Shown here in pieces: positions 15,605-23,746 of a DNA stretch of 45,478 nt. How positions within the stretch are numbered: position 1 is the first letter of the stretch; every line of letters starts with the position of its first letter. The position numbers and the translations under genes were made by a program. The notes beneath the pieces are model-generated. The model saw only the letters and a list, made by a program, of their open reading frames with translations. It was not told where the DNA came from and searched no databases. This stretch comes from Hyphomicrobiales bacterium. GTDB taxonomy: Bacteria; Pseudomonadota; Alphaproteobacteria; Rhizobiales; Rhizobiaceae. The stretch lies in contig UCCS01000086.1 of the NCBI GenBank assembly GCA_900470965.1, positions 1 through 45,478 on the forward strand. The letters are read 5' to 3'.

Positions 15605-16471
15605 CTAGCGCGCGTAATAGCCACGCTGGTCGAGATCATCGATGAGGCTTCGGCAGGTCGGCTGCCAGCCGAGCAACCAGCGTGTATGGGCGCTGGAAGC
15701 CGCCATGTTCGTCGCCGCCATATTGGCAAACCAGCCGAAGTGTTCGTGAGGGCGAGACTCCACCGGCAGGCCGAGCTGGCGTCCAATCACCTCGGCGATC
15801 TGCCGGAACGGCACTGCCTCATCGGCGACTGCATGATAGGCCGCTTCGGTCACGCCGCTTTCCAACGCCAGACGGTAGAGGCGGGCCGCATCCAGCCGGT
15901 GCACACCCGACCAGCAGTTCCTTCCGTCATCCGGATAGGCGGACACGCCGGTCTCACGAGCAATGCGCACCAGTATCGGGATGAAGCCATGGTCGCCGAT
16001 GCCGTGCACGCTCGGGGCAAGCCGCATCGTGGCCGCGCGTATCCCCTGCCCGGCAAGTGCCCGGGCGGCGGCTTCCGATTTGCGAGGCGATGCCGGGTTC
16101 GGCAGGTCCGCTTCCTTTGCACCCAGCGGAAAGCCCAACAGGCCGGATGTGACGATGAGCGGACGATCCGATCCGGCAAGCGCGTTTCCGAGCGCATGGA
16201 TGGCGCGCTCGTCCTGCGCCGCATTGTCGAGAAATTTCGAGAAGTCATGGTTGAAGGCGGTATGGATCACGGCATCGGCCTTGGAGGCGGTATCGCCGAG
16301 AAGGTCGAGGTCATCGAGCGATCCCGGAACGAGCTTTGCGCCGATGATCGCAATGGCCTTTGCTTTTGCGATCGAGCGGACAAGCCCGCTGACCTTGTGA
16401 CCGGCGCGGATCAGCTCCTCGACGATGGCGGTGCCGACCCAGCCGGTCGCACCCGTTACGAATATGTGCAT
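15605..16471 (-). CDS. NAD(P)-dependent epimerase/atypical SDR
   Basis: A 288-residue Rossmann-fold protein of the extended/atypical SDR type. The N-terminus MHIFVTGATGWVGTAIVEEL has the TGXXGXXG nucleotide-binding motif; VIHTAFNHDF and VTSGLLGFPLG are the following conserved strands. Such proteins act as NmrA-like, epimerase or reductase enzymes; the substrate is unknown. ATG 16471 was chosen because GGAG lies 8 bases upstream, against a start 5 codons earlier. It is 78 bases downstream of the O-methyltransferase gene on the same strand and is probably cotranscribed, with the divergent TetR as regulator. Confidence 0.88.
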   Translation of the reverse strand: MHIFVTGATGWVGTAIVEELIRAGHKVSGLVRSIAKAKAIAIIGAKLVPGSLDDLDLLGDTASKADAVIHTAFNHDFSKFLDNAAQDERAIHALGNALAGSDRPLIVTSGLLGFPLGAKEADLPNPASPRKSEAAARALAGQGIRAATMRLAPSVHGIGDHGFIPILVRIARETGVSAYPDDGRNCWSGVHRLDAARLYRLALESGVTEAAYHAVADEAVPFRQIAEVIGRQLGLPVESRPHEHFGWFANMAATNMAASSAHTRWLLGWQPTCRSLIDDLDQRGYYAR

Positions 16472-16549
16472 TGCTACGATCTCCATTGCCGGGCGCCCAT
16501 CGGGCAGCCCTGTTTGAAGTTGGGGTGGTTGTGCGGGAACTAGTCGAAG

Positions 16550-17206
16550 TCAGGCCATGCGAATCGACAGCTCGATGTCGTCGGCAAACGACGTGGACAT
16601 GTATCCGCCTGCGGGCGACCGGATATGGTCGAGATATTGCGGGCAGTAATCGGCATCGTCTGCGATGACGAGCGCGCCGGGCCGAAGCCGGCCTTCGACC
16701 AGCGCCAGTACCTCCGGATAGAGCGACTTCGCTCCGTCAAGCAGAAGCAGGTCGATACTATCTGGAAGATCGGTGCTTAATGTCTGGAGCGCATCGCCTT
16801 CGCGGATCTCGACGAGATCGCCAAGGCCGCCTTCGGCAAGGTTCTGTCGCGCCCGCGCGACCTTGGAAACCTCGAATTCGCTGCTGATCAGCCGCCCGCC
16901 GCCATTGTCGCGAAGGGCAGCGGCAAGATAGAGCGTCGAGATGCCGAAGGACGTGCCGAATTCGACGATGGTCCTGGCATTGGTGCTGCGCGCCAGCATG
17001 TAGAGCAGTTCTCCGGTCTGGCGCGAAACGGGCAGCCACAGGTCTTTCATGCGTTCGTAGAAATCGAGATACTCGGTCTTGCTGTGCATGAGCCGCTCCC
17101 GCTCATCGCGGGAGAGCGCAGCCATGGCCGGGCTGGCGGCCTTGTCAGCCTCGGCAAACAGCTGATCGAGAAGTGGCGCGAGCGGTGCGCTTGCGAGAGT
17201 GTTCAT
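16550..17206 (-). CDS. Class I SAM-dependent O-methyltransferase
   Basis: A 218-residue cytoplasmic methyltransferase. Motif I is TIVEFGTSFGISTLYLA near residues 79-95; LLLLDGAK (about 153-160) and LVIADDAD (about 180-187) are the other SAM/metal-binding strands. The order matches the catechol-O-methyltransferase-like family 3. N-terminal residues about 1-65 form the usual helical lid. The methyl acceptor is unknown. ATG 17206 follows a weak site (GAAGGATTTCTCTG upstream). It begins the probable two-gene operon with the epimerase and is transcribed away from the TetR gene at 17298, with an inverted repeat in between. Confidence 0.9.
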   Translation of the reverse strand: MNTLASAPLAPLLDQLFAEADKAASPAMAALSRDERERLMHSKTEYLDFYERMKDLWLPVSRQTGELLYMLARSTNARTIVEFGTSFGISTLYLAAALRDNGGGRLISSEFEVSKVARARQNLAEGGLGDLVEIREGDALQTLSTDLPDSIDLLLLDGAKSLYPEVLALVEGRLRPGALVIADDADYCPQYLDHIRSPAGGYMSTSFADDIELSIRMA

Positions 17207-17219
17207 CAGAGAAATCCTT

Positions 17220-17246
17220 CATTTCGGATGGCTTGCTTTCGAAATG
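17220..17246. promoter_or_regulatory. Inverted repeat between TetR and methyltransferase genes
   Basis: CATTTCG (17220-17226), 13 bases, CGAAATG (17240-17246). The perfect 7-bp arms, 20 bases apart, are 14 bases before the methyltransferase ATG. It is a candidate operator for the divergent TetR; no second copy was found. Confidence 0.45.
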
Positions 17247-17297
17247 AAAATACGAATAATCCGTCGCATTCGCTAATCGCATTTGCGGAGCGCCGGT

Positions 17298-17924
17298 ATG
17301 GCCGATCGTCCAAGCCACGGAATTTCTTCAAGAAAAGCGCCGAGACAAGCGCGCTCGAACGAACTTGTAAACGCCATTCTGCAGGCCGCTGTTCAGGTTT
17401 TGGCGCAGGAAGGCGCGCAGCGTTTCACGACCGCCCGGGTGGCCGAAAGAGCGGGCGTCAGTGTCGGCTCGCTCTATCAATATTTCCCCAACAAGGCCGC
17501 GATCCTGTTCCGGCTGCAGAGCGACGAATGGCGGCAGACCTCGCATCTTTTGGGCGAAGTCTTGAACGACAGCGCCCGCCCGCCCCTCGACCGGCTGCGG
17601 TCCCTCGTCCACACCTTCATTCGCTCCGAATGCGAGGAAGCCGCCGTCCGGGTGGCGCTGAACGATGCGGCACCCCTCTATCGCGACGCCCCGGAAGCGC
17701 AGGAGGCACGACAGGCTGACGACCCCATTATCGAGCAGTTCATGCGCGAAGCGCTGCCCGATGCATCACACGCAATCCGGACCACGGCCGGAGACCTGAT
17801 CATGACGACGATGAGCACGGTCGGAAAGGAATTTTCCGAGGCAGCGCATGACGAGAGCGAGATCTCAGCCTTCGCAGACGCGATGGCCGATATGTTCTGC
17901 GCCTACCTCCGCAGCCTGGGCTAA
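17298..17924 (+). CDS. TetR-family transcriptional regulator
   Basis: A 208-residue regulator. The HTH domain covers about residues 20-65 (ELVNAILQAAVQVLAQEGA, then FTTARVAERAGVSVGSLYQY, FPNKAAIL), followed by an all-helical ligand domain. ATG 17298 has GCGGAGCGCCGG upstream; a start five codons earlier is weaker. It is transcribed away from the O-methyltransferase/epimerase pair and probably represses it, possibly through the inverted repeat at 17220-17246. The inducer is unknown. The stop is 21 bases from the end of the convergent hydrolase gene. Confidence 0.9.
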   Translation: MADRPSHGISSRKAPRQARSNELVNAILQAAVQVLAQEGAQRFTTARVAERAGVSVGSLYQYFPNKAAILFRLQSDEWRQTSHLLGEVLNDSARPPLDRLRSLVHTFIRSECEEAAVRVALNDAAPLYRDAPEAQEARQADDPIIEQFMREALPDASHAIRTTAGDLIMTTMSTVGKEFSEAAHDESEISAFADAMADMFCAYLRSLG

Positions 17925-17945
17925 CTGTTGCGGCCGCTCAACGGC

Positions 17946-18845
17946 TCAATGGTACGTCACAACCGGATCGAACATCCTTTGCAGGAAGGAGCGCTGCGCC
18001 TCCTGCGCATATTCCCGGGGAATCTGGTGCCCACATTCGAAGACGTGGAGCATGACCGACACTCCTGCGTCCGACAGCGCATCGGAGAACAGTTCTGCCT
18101 GGGCAACGGGAGCACGCTCATCGAGCCTCCCGTGCAGCAACAAGGTTTCCGCCCGGATTTTCGGCGCGTGATGCAGGGCCGAGCGGGCCAGGAAGGCTTC
18201 GTTCGACAGGCCGGCTTCCTGCTCGATCGCCCACCGCAAGCCTTTCGAACTGGACTCATAGACAGCCTTGAGGTCGTAGACCCCGCTGCGCAGAATGACG
18301 GCTCTGAGATCCGGAATCTGGGCTGCGACCATGGCCGAGGCGATGGCTCCCCGGCTGTTTCCATAGAGAACGATACGATCAGGATCGACACAAGGCTGTT
18401 CCCGCAGGAAGGAGAGCGCGGCCATGATCGCCTGCTGGGTGTTTGGGCCGCAGAAATCCGCCGGTCCATCCGAAGCCCCGAAGCCCGGCTGCGAGACCGC
18501 CGCCGCGGTGATATTCAAACGGGAACAGAACCGAAGCAGCGTGCCCGTATCGACGGCTTCTTTCGCGCCGATGAGGCGGCCTCCCTGATTTCCATGGACG
18601 AACAGGATGGCGCCCGCAGGCGTTTCGCTCTCGGGCTGCGCTTGAAAAAGCTCCACGCTTGCCCCGTCACCCCTATCGATGAGGTGACGTGTCACATCAG
18701 GCATTTTCACCCTCGCATTCACGTCCAATGGTGAGACAAGACAGAAGGCGGACCTCACCACTGAGGCCGCCAGCCGCTCCGCCGGCGAAACTCGCATATG
18801 CAGACCAGCAAGTCTCCCATAAATTTCCTCGGGAATTGTCGGCAT
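17946..18845 (-). CDS. Alpha/beta hydrolase (acetyl-xylan/peptidase-like)
   Basis: A 299-residue hydrolase. The core shows ILFVHGNQGG (oxyanion region), VLYGNSRGAIAS with nucleophile Ser in a GXSXG-type elbow (G-N-S-R-G), LLLHGRLDERAP with the acid Asp, and FECGHQIPREYA with the catalytic His. This order fits the S9/BAAT/dienelactone-hydrolase-like group; no specific substrate can be given. The start at 18845 (MPTIPEEIY) was preferred to a GTG at 18914, which would reach to within 2 bases of the divergent gene and lies in its ribosome site. It stands alone on the minus strand, convergent with the TetR gene. Confidence 0.82.
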   Translation of the reverse strand: MPTIPEEIYGRLAGLHMRVSPAERLAASVVRSAFCLVSPLDVNARVKMPDVTRHLIDRGDGASVELFQAQPESETPAGAILFVHGNQGGRLIGAKEAVDTGTLLRFCSRLNITAAAVSQPGFGASDGPADFCGPNTQQAIMAALSFLREQPCVDPDRIVLYGNSRGAIASAMVAAQIPDLRAVILRSGVYDLKAVYESSSKGLRWAIEQEAGLSNEAFLARSALHHAPKIRAETLLLHGRLDERAPVAQAELFSDALSDAGVSVMLHVFECGHQIPREYAQEAQRSFLQRMFDPVVTYH

Positions 18846-18916
18846 GCTGTCGCCTGCTTCGTCCTCAGGCCGAGATCTGGCCCTGATGGCGCGGATCACC
18901 AAGAGGAGAGACACCC

Positions 18917-19567
18917 ATGAGAAAGATCATCGCTTCCACATTCGTCAGCCTCGACGGCGTCATGCAGGCACCCGGCGGCCCTGACGAGGACCCCGTCAAC
19001 GGTTTCAGGTTTGGTGGCTGGGTATTCCCCTATGCTGACGACACGATGGGATCCGTGATCGGCGAGCTCTTCGCAAAGCCCTTTGCCCTGCTGCTCGGCC
19101 GCAGGACCTACGACATCTTCGCCGCCTACTGGCCCTATCAGGACGACGACATCGCCAAGGCCTTCAATCCCGCTGTGAAATATGTCGCGACGCATCGGCC
19201 TGAAACCCTCACCTGGCAGAATTCGCAATCGCTTGGACCCGACATCGTCGCGGCATTGCGCAAGATCAAACAGGAGGACGGGCCGGACCTGCTCATCCAG
19301 GGATCGGGCAATCTCATCCAGACCCTGCTTGCCAACGAGCTGATCGACGAAATGACCGTGCTGACCTTCCCGCTGCTCCTCGGCAAGGGAAAGCGGCTGT
19401 TCGAGGGCGGCGCGGCGCCGGGTGCCCTCAAGCTCACGAGATCGGTGGTGTCGAGCACCGGCATCGTCGTCGCGACCTATGAGCGGAACGGCGCAGTCCA
19501 GACCGGCTCGTTCGCGTCCGATCAACCGTCCGAGGCCGAGCTCGAACGCCGCCGGACCTGGCAGTAG
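18917..19567 (+). CDS. Dihydrofolate-reductase-like / RibD C-terminal domain protein
   Basis: A 216-residue protein of the RibD-C/DHFR-like superfamily. Family features are MRKIIASTFVSLDGVMQAPG at the N-terminus, LLGRRTYDIFAAYWP, and LLIQGSGNLIQTLLANELID, then PLLLGKGKRLF. These proteins bind NADPH and reduce unknown substrates; they are usually not true DHFRs. ATG 18917 follows AGAGGAGAG. The C-terminal extension (QPSEAELERRRTWQ) is common in this group. It is divergent from the hydrolase gene and 80 bases from the convergent VOC gene. Confidence 0.9.
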   Translation: MRKIIASTFVSLDGVMQAPGGPDEDPVNGFRFGGWVFPYADDTMGSVIGELFAKPFALLLGRRTYDIFAAYWPYQDDDIAKAFNPAVKYVATHRPETLTWQNSQSLGPDIVAALRKIKQEDGPDLLIQGSGNLIQTLLANELIDEMTVLTFPLLLGKGKRLFEGGAAPGALKLTRSVVSSTGIVVATYERNGAVQTGSFASDQPSEAELERRRTWQ

Positions 19568-19647
19568 CCGTGCCGCCAGCGGCAGGACAAAACGCCGACG
19601 ACAGTCATTCGCGCGCGACGCATTGTCCTCGATGGGCCCTGACTTGT

Positions 19648-20022
19648 TCAATCAGACATCCCACCTTCGCGAAAAACGAGTTCCAGCAGAATGGCGCCAG
19701 GTGTGCGCACGAAGAGGCGCCGTTCGCCGAGTTCGGCGAGATCCATGGTGGAATAGGGAATTTCGTTCCTGTCGAGCTTCTGCCGAAAGGCCTCATAGCC
19801 TTCGAGGCGGAAGCCGATATGGTCGATTGTCTCTGCGTCCCGGCCGACGGCCCTGCCGCCGCCGGGAATGAGGTGAACGATCGGCCCATCGCCACTGTAG
19901 AGCCAGTAGCCGGCAAAGCCGAAATCCGGACGGTGGCCGACCGTCAACCCCAGCAGATCCTGCAGGAACTGCCTCGTCCCTTCCAGATCCGCCGTGCGCA
20001 ACGTCACATGGTCGAGCTGCAT
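19648..20022 (-). CDS. VOC-family protein
   Basis: A 124-residue glyoxalase-fold protein: MQLDHVTLRTADLEGTRQFL at the N-terminus, WLYSGDGPIVHLIPG, IDHIGFRL and the C-terminal strand RTPGAILLELVF. Metal-ligand positions (His5, His in IVHLI or IDHIG, and Glu in LLELVF) are all present, so metal-dependent catalysis is possible. The start 4 bases after the SDR stop makes it the second gene of an SDR-VOC operon, under probable control of the divergent LysR. The enzyme's substrate is unknown. Confidence 0.87.
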   Translation of the reverse strand: MQLDHVTLRTADLEGTRQFLQDLLGLTVGHRPDFGFAGYWLYSGDGPIVHLIPGGGRAVGRDAETIDHIGFRLEGYEAFRQKLDRNEIPYSTMDLAELGERRLFVRTPGAILLELVFREGGMSD

Positions 20023-20026
20023 GGCA

Positions 20027-20740
20027 TCACCCGATAGCCCCGCCGCCATCGACACGCACCGTCGAGCCAGTGGCAAAGGGCGTCACCATCAGGAAGAGAA
20101 CGGCATTGGCAATATCGGAGGGCTGCCCGACCGTCTTTGCCGGCAGGCTGCCAGCGACGCGCTCGAACATCGCATTGCGGTTGCTCTCATCCATCTTCGA
20201 CCAGAGTGGCGTGTCGATCATTCCAGGCGAAACCGCATTGACCCTGACCGGTGACAATTCCAGCGCCAGACCCCGCGCCAGCGATTCCAGCGCCGCATTG
20301 ATCGCCCCCTGCAGCACCGACGAAGCAGACGGGCGCTCGCTGAGGAAGCCGGAAATGAAGGTCAGCGTGCCGCGCTCGGCAAGGCGGGCAGCGCGTGCAA
20401 CGCGATAGGCGCCCCAGAACTTGCTGTCCATGGCGCGCGCCGCATCATCGAGCGGAAGCTTGCGAACCGGCCCGCTTGCCGTCTGGGCAGCGGAGACGAC
20501 GATATGATCCCAGGCGGCGTGAGCGGCAAAGAATGCCTCGACGCTGGCATTGTCGCCCGTATCGAGCACCGCCGTCTCGACCTTCTCACTGATCGACCGG
20601 GCTGCTTCAGCAAGCTTGTCGGCAGAGCGCGAGGCAATCGTCACCTTCGCTCCCGCAGCGGCAGCCTGTTGCGCAACGGCAAGGCCGATGCCGGAGCTTC
20701 CGCCGACGACGAGAACGCGTTGTTTGGCCAGGGATATCAT
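20027..20740 (-). CDS. SDR-family protein lacking the catalytic Tyr/Lys
   Basis: A 237-residue short-chain dehydrogenase-like protein. ATG 20740 has GGAGAG 6 to 11 bases upstream; a longer frame starting at 20881 lies in the LysR promoter and is not used. The nucleotide-binding motif is VGGSSGIG at about residues 10-17, and the C-terminal VNAVSPGMIDTPLW is normal. However, the catalytic YXXXK position reads Q-GAI-N in the segment VLQGAINAALESLARG, so both catalytic residues are replaced. The Ser before it (ISGFLSE) is kept. The protein may bind NAD(P)H without classical dehydrogenase chemistry. It forms an operon with the VOC gene and is divergent from LysR at 20859. Confidence 0.88.
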   Translation of the reverse strand: MISLAKQRVLVVGGSSGIGLAVAQQAAAAGAKVTIASRSADKLAEAARSISEKVETAVLDTGDNASVEAFFAAHAAWDHIVVSAAQTASGPVRKLPLDDAARAMDSKFWGAYRVARAARLAERGTLTFISGFLSERPSASSVLQGAINAALESLARGLALELSPVRVNAVSPGMIDTPLWSKMDESNRNAMFERVAGSLPAKTVGQPSDIANAVLFLMVTPFATGSTVRVDGGGAIG

Positions 20741-20837
20741 CTGCTCTCTCCAGTTTGCGGCGATCCCGCCGTGGTTTCGATGGGGAGAACCTAGCGCGAC
20801 AACGCTCTTGCCGGAATAGGTGTTGTTGTTGACTATC

Positions 20838-20856
20838 TCTTGCGATATCAGCAAGA
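20838..20856. promoter_or_regulatory. Inverted repeat in the LysR/SDR intergenic region
   Basis: TCTTGC (20838-20843), GATATCA, GCAAGA (20851-20856). A T-N11-A arrangement is contained in it, as expected for LysR sites. It ends 2 bases before the LysR ATG, so it would act mainly on the regulator gene itself. Confidence 0.45.
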
Positions 20857-20858
20857 AT

Positions 20859-21767
20859 ATGAGCGACAATTTCCTCGACATGCTCGTCTTCGTGCGCGTG
20901 GTTCAGGCCGGCAGTCTCTCGGGCGCGGCCCGCGAGCTGAACTTCTCGCTGACTGTCGTCAGCCGCAAGCTCTCACGACTGGAAGAGAGGCTGGGCGTCC
21001 GCCTCGTCAACAGAACGACGCGCTCCCTGTCTCTTACCGAAGAAGGCGCGCGCTTCTACGAACGCTGCACGAAAATCCTCACCGAGATCGACGATGCCGA
21101 AACCGAGGCGACGAGCGGCAGGGATACGGCAAGCGGCCTTTTGAAAGTAACCGCCACCTATGCCTTCGGCCGCCGCTGGCTCGCGCCGATCCTGCATGAA
21201 TTCCAGCAGGCCCATCCCGATCTCACCGTCCATCTCGATACCGAGGATGGCCTGGTGAACATCGTCGAGGCCGGCTACGATCTCGCGGTTCGTTTCGGCG
21301 CACTGTCCGATTCCAGCCTGATCGCCCGGCAGATCGCCCCCAACCGTCGTGTCATCTGCGCTTCCCCTGCCTATCTCGATCGACGCGGCCGCCCCGAGGT
21401 GATCGACGATCTGCTCGCCCACGACGTCATCGCCTTCGGAGACCCGCCCAACACGCACTGGACCTTTGCGGATGGGCGCAGCGCCAATGTCACAGCCAAG
21501 CTCACCACCAACAATGGCGAACTCGCCCATCGCTGGTCGCTTCTCGGCGCCGGGCTCGTGCTGAAGTCGATCTGGGATATCAAGGACGATATCGACAGCG
21601 GCGCGCTGGAGGTTGTTCTGCCGGGCGCAAAGCTGGCCGCAGCCCCGATCCACGTCGTCTTCCCTCACAGCCGGTTGGCCGCAGCCAAAGTCCGCCTCTG
21701 CATCGATTTCCTGTCGCAGCGGCTGCGCAAGGCATCGCCGGCAGAAGTGTCGACGGATCACGCCTGA
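20859..21767 (+). CDS. LysR-family transcriptional regulator
   Basis: A 302-residue regulator. The HTH spans about residues 3-62 (LDMLVFVRVVQAGSLSGAAR, then SLTVVSRKLSRLEERLGVRL), and the effector domain follows from about residue 90 (LLKVTATYAFGRRWLAPIL). The start at 20859 (MSDNFLDM) gives the standard family N-terminus; a frame from 20820 is possible but unlikely. It is divergent from the SDR-VOC operon with 118 bases between the start codons, the classic arrangement for a LysR protein controlling its neighbour. The effector is unknown. Confidence 0.9.
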   Translation: MSDNFLDMLVFVRVVQAGSLSGAARELNFSLTVVSRKLSRLEERLGVRLVNRTTRSLSLTEEGARFYERCTKILTEIDDAETEATSGRDTASGLLKVTATYAFGRRWLAPILHEFQQAHPDLTVHLDTEDGLVNIVEAGYDLAVRFGALSDSSLIARQIAPNRRVICASPAYLDRRGRPEVIDDLLAHDVIAFGDPPNTHWTFADGRSANVTAKLTTNNGELAHRWSLLGAGLVLKSIWDIKDDIDSGALEVVLPGAKLAAAPIHVVFPHSRLAAAKVRLCIDFLSQRLRKASPAEVSTDHA

Positions 21768-21863
21768 TCTGTCGAAAAAGTGATTTCGTTCCAACCACTT
21801 CTGCCTTAACTGGGCTTGCCAGACACAGGGAATGCCCATCTTCTGCCCGATTGTTGGCGTTAA

Positions 21864-21967
21864 AGCATGTCGCGCAAAAGTGTGCAGCGGTTTTGCGGTA
21901 ACGACATGCGTAAAACAAATAAACTAAAGCGTGGCAGGCGTATCTGAAAGATCGCGACACGCTTTAG
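21864..21967 (+). repeat. Dispersed palindromic intergenic repeat, copy 2, with a second inverted repeat
   Basis: AGCATGTCGCGCAAAAGTG to TAAAGCG (21864-21931) aligns with the element at 981-1047. Its arms GCATGTCG (21865-21872) and CGACATGC (21902-21909) form a perfect 8-bp hairpin. A second inverted repeat starts at its edge: CTAAAGCGTG (21924-21933) and CACGCTTTAG (21958-21967), 10-bp perfect arms. It lies 5' of the transpeptidase gene and could affect its mRNA. Confidence 0.8.
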
Positions 21968-22059
21968 TCAGCCAATGCCCCCACACAGACTGCCCGCACG
22001 CGCTGGCCCCAAGACTGCGCGGCGAGACAGTGTTTCAATCAGGTTTCAAGGACGCCAGA

Positions 22060-23547
22060 ATGCCGCTGAAAACATCTTCCCGCTGGATTGCACCGCTCGC
22101 CGGTCTGCTGGCGCTCTCGGGAAGTGCAATTGCCGTGCGCGCCGAGCCGCTGCCGGCGCCGCCCGTCACGCAGGCCAGCCCGAAGCCCAACTATACGGTT
22201 CCTGCCCGCCGCCCCGCGCATATCGTCCGGCAGGATACGGGCGCGTCGCTGTCGGCGCTTTTTGATTCAGTCAGCGGCAATCAGGCCAAGGTGCTGAATG
22301 AAATGGGCGGCCTGACGGTTTCGATGAACAACGACATCGCCGATGCGGTCGAGGCCTATTACGCCCAGCCGAAGGCAAAGCTCATCTGGGTCGACGGCAA
22401 GGGACCGACCCCCAAAGCCGCACAGGCCCTGAGCCTTCTGAAACAGGCCGATGACTGGGGATTGAATGCCGGCGATTATGCTGTCGCCCCTCCTCAAGGA
22501 GGCGACCGCGCGAAAGCGCTGGCCGAGTTCGAAGCCTCCCTCTCAGCCAAGATGCTGATGTTCCTTCAGGACAATTTCCGGGGCCGCATCGATCCTAACA
22601 AGCTGTCGAACTACTATGACTTCAAGCGCAAGCCCGTCGATCTGAAGGGCACGATCGCCCAGCTCTCCGCCACGCCTGATCTGATGGTGGTCTTCGACCG
22701 CCTGCTGCCGAGCAATCCGAAATTCGCCCAACTCGCCGCCGAACTGCACTACCTGCGCACATCAGGCCAGGGCGGCGATAGCGCCGTCAACATCAACAAG
22801 GTTATCGTGGCCATGGAGGAAATGCGCTGGCTGCCGCAGGAATTCCCCGAGCGCTACGTCTTCATCAACCAGCCGGCCTATATGGCCTACTATTATGAAA
22901 ACAGCACGCTGACACTGTCGATGAAAGCGGTGATCGGCCAGCAGGACCACCAGACGAATTTCTTCGACGCCTCGATCAAGACGGTGGAATTCAACCCTGA
23001 CTGGGGCGTGCCGCAATCGATCATCCGCAACGAGATGCTGCCGCACCTGAAGCGCGATCCTGCCTACCTGGACAAGGAAGGCTACGTGGTTTCGGTCAAG
23101 GGCAAGACGATGCCGTCCGCCAAGGTCGACTGGTCGCAGCCGCTCGAAAATATCGGCGTCGTCCAGCCGCCGGGTGCTGACAATGCGCTCGGCCAGCTGA
23201 AGATCCTCTTCCCGAATTCGCACGACATCTACATGCACGACACCCCCGCCCGCGGTAAATTCGCCTCGCAGGACCGTATGTTCAGCCATGGGTGCGTGCG
23301 TCTGGAAAACCCGAAGGCGATGGCCGCCGCTGTCCTGAAGACCTCGGTCGAGTTCGTCGATCAGCAGATCGCCGACGGTGCAAAGAAGGACATGCCGGTT
23401 CCGGAACAGGTTCCAGTCTACGTCTCCTATTTCACCGCATGGCCGACAGACGATGGCGTCGTCCACTATTTCGACGACATCTACGGCCGTGATGCCGAGA
23501 CCTTGACGGCGATTTCGGCAACGACTGCGAGCCGCGCTGAATCGTAA
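22060..23547 (+). CDS. L,D-transpeptidase (YcbB/LdtD type)
   Basis: A 495-residue periplasmic enzyme that makes 3-3 cross-links in peptidoglycan or attaches proteins to it. ATG 22060 has AAGGACGCC upstream and starts a signal sequence (MPLKTSSRWIAPLAGLLALS, then GSAIAVRAEP). The first half contains the scaffold domain found in YcbB proteins (YYAQPKAKLIWVDGKGPTPK, then LLKQADDWGLNAGDY). The YkuD catalytic domain starts near residue 250 (YVFINQPAYMAYYYE) and ends with the active site IYMHDTPARGKFASQDR, then FSHGCVRLENP, including catalytic Cys and both His. The frame upstream to 21931 runs through the repeat and is not coding. A GC hairpin follows the stop. Confidence 0.93.
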   Translation: MPLKTSSRWIAPLAGLLALSGSAIAVRAEPLPAPPVTQASPKPNYTVPARRPAHIVRQDTGASLSALFDSVSGNQAKVLNEMGGLTVSMNNDIADAVEAYYAQPKAKLIWVDGKGPTPKAAQALSLLKQADDWGLNAGDYAVAPPQGGDRAKALAEFEASLSAKMLMFLQDNFRGRIDPNKLSNYYDFKRKPVDLKGTIAQLSATPDLMVVFDRLLPSNPKFAQLAAELHYLRTSGQGGDSAVNINKVIVAMEEMRWLPQEFPERYVFINQPAYMAYYYENSTLTLSMKAVIGQQDHQTNFFDASIKTVEFNPDWGVPQSIIRNEMLPHLKRDPAYLDKEGYVVSVKGKTMPSAKVDWSQPLENIGVVQPPGADNALGQLKILFPNSHDIYMHDTPARGKFASQDRMFSHGCVRLENPKAMAAAVLKTSVEFVDQQIADGAKKDMPVPEQVPVYVSYFTAWPTDDGVVHYFDDIYGRDAETLTAISATTASRAES

Positions 23548-23551
23548 GTCA

Positions 23552-23574
23552 GGCGGGGCCATCACGGCCCCGCC
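23552..23574 (+). terminator. GC-rich hairpin after the L,D-transpeptidase gene
   Basis: GGCGGGGCC (23552-23560), loop ATCAC, GGCCCCGCC (23566-23574), 5 bases after the stop. The stem is a perfect 9 bp. No T-run follows (CTCCATC), so it may protect the mRNA end or terminate weakly. Confidence 0.6.
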
Positions 23575-23746
23575 CTCCATCGGCAACTTGCCTCCCCTCA
23601 TCAATACTCCCCTCGTCGCGGCCGACAATCATCGGCCGCCGCACTCGCGATCATCTTCGGCGTCGAGGGATAGCCTGCCTCTTACCGCTTATTGCCGACA
23701 ACACCCTCACCTGTGCGGCGCCTGGAAACTGTGGCATAACTAGCCG

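Noticed and set aside
21931..22059. N-terminal extension of the L,D-transpeptidase
   Set aside because: It crosses the dispersed repeat and lacks a signal peptide; ATG 22060 starts a proper signal sequence.
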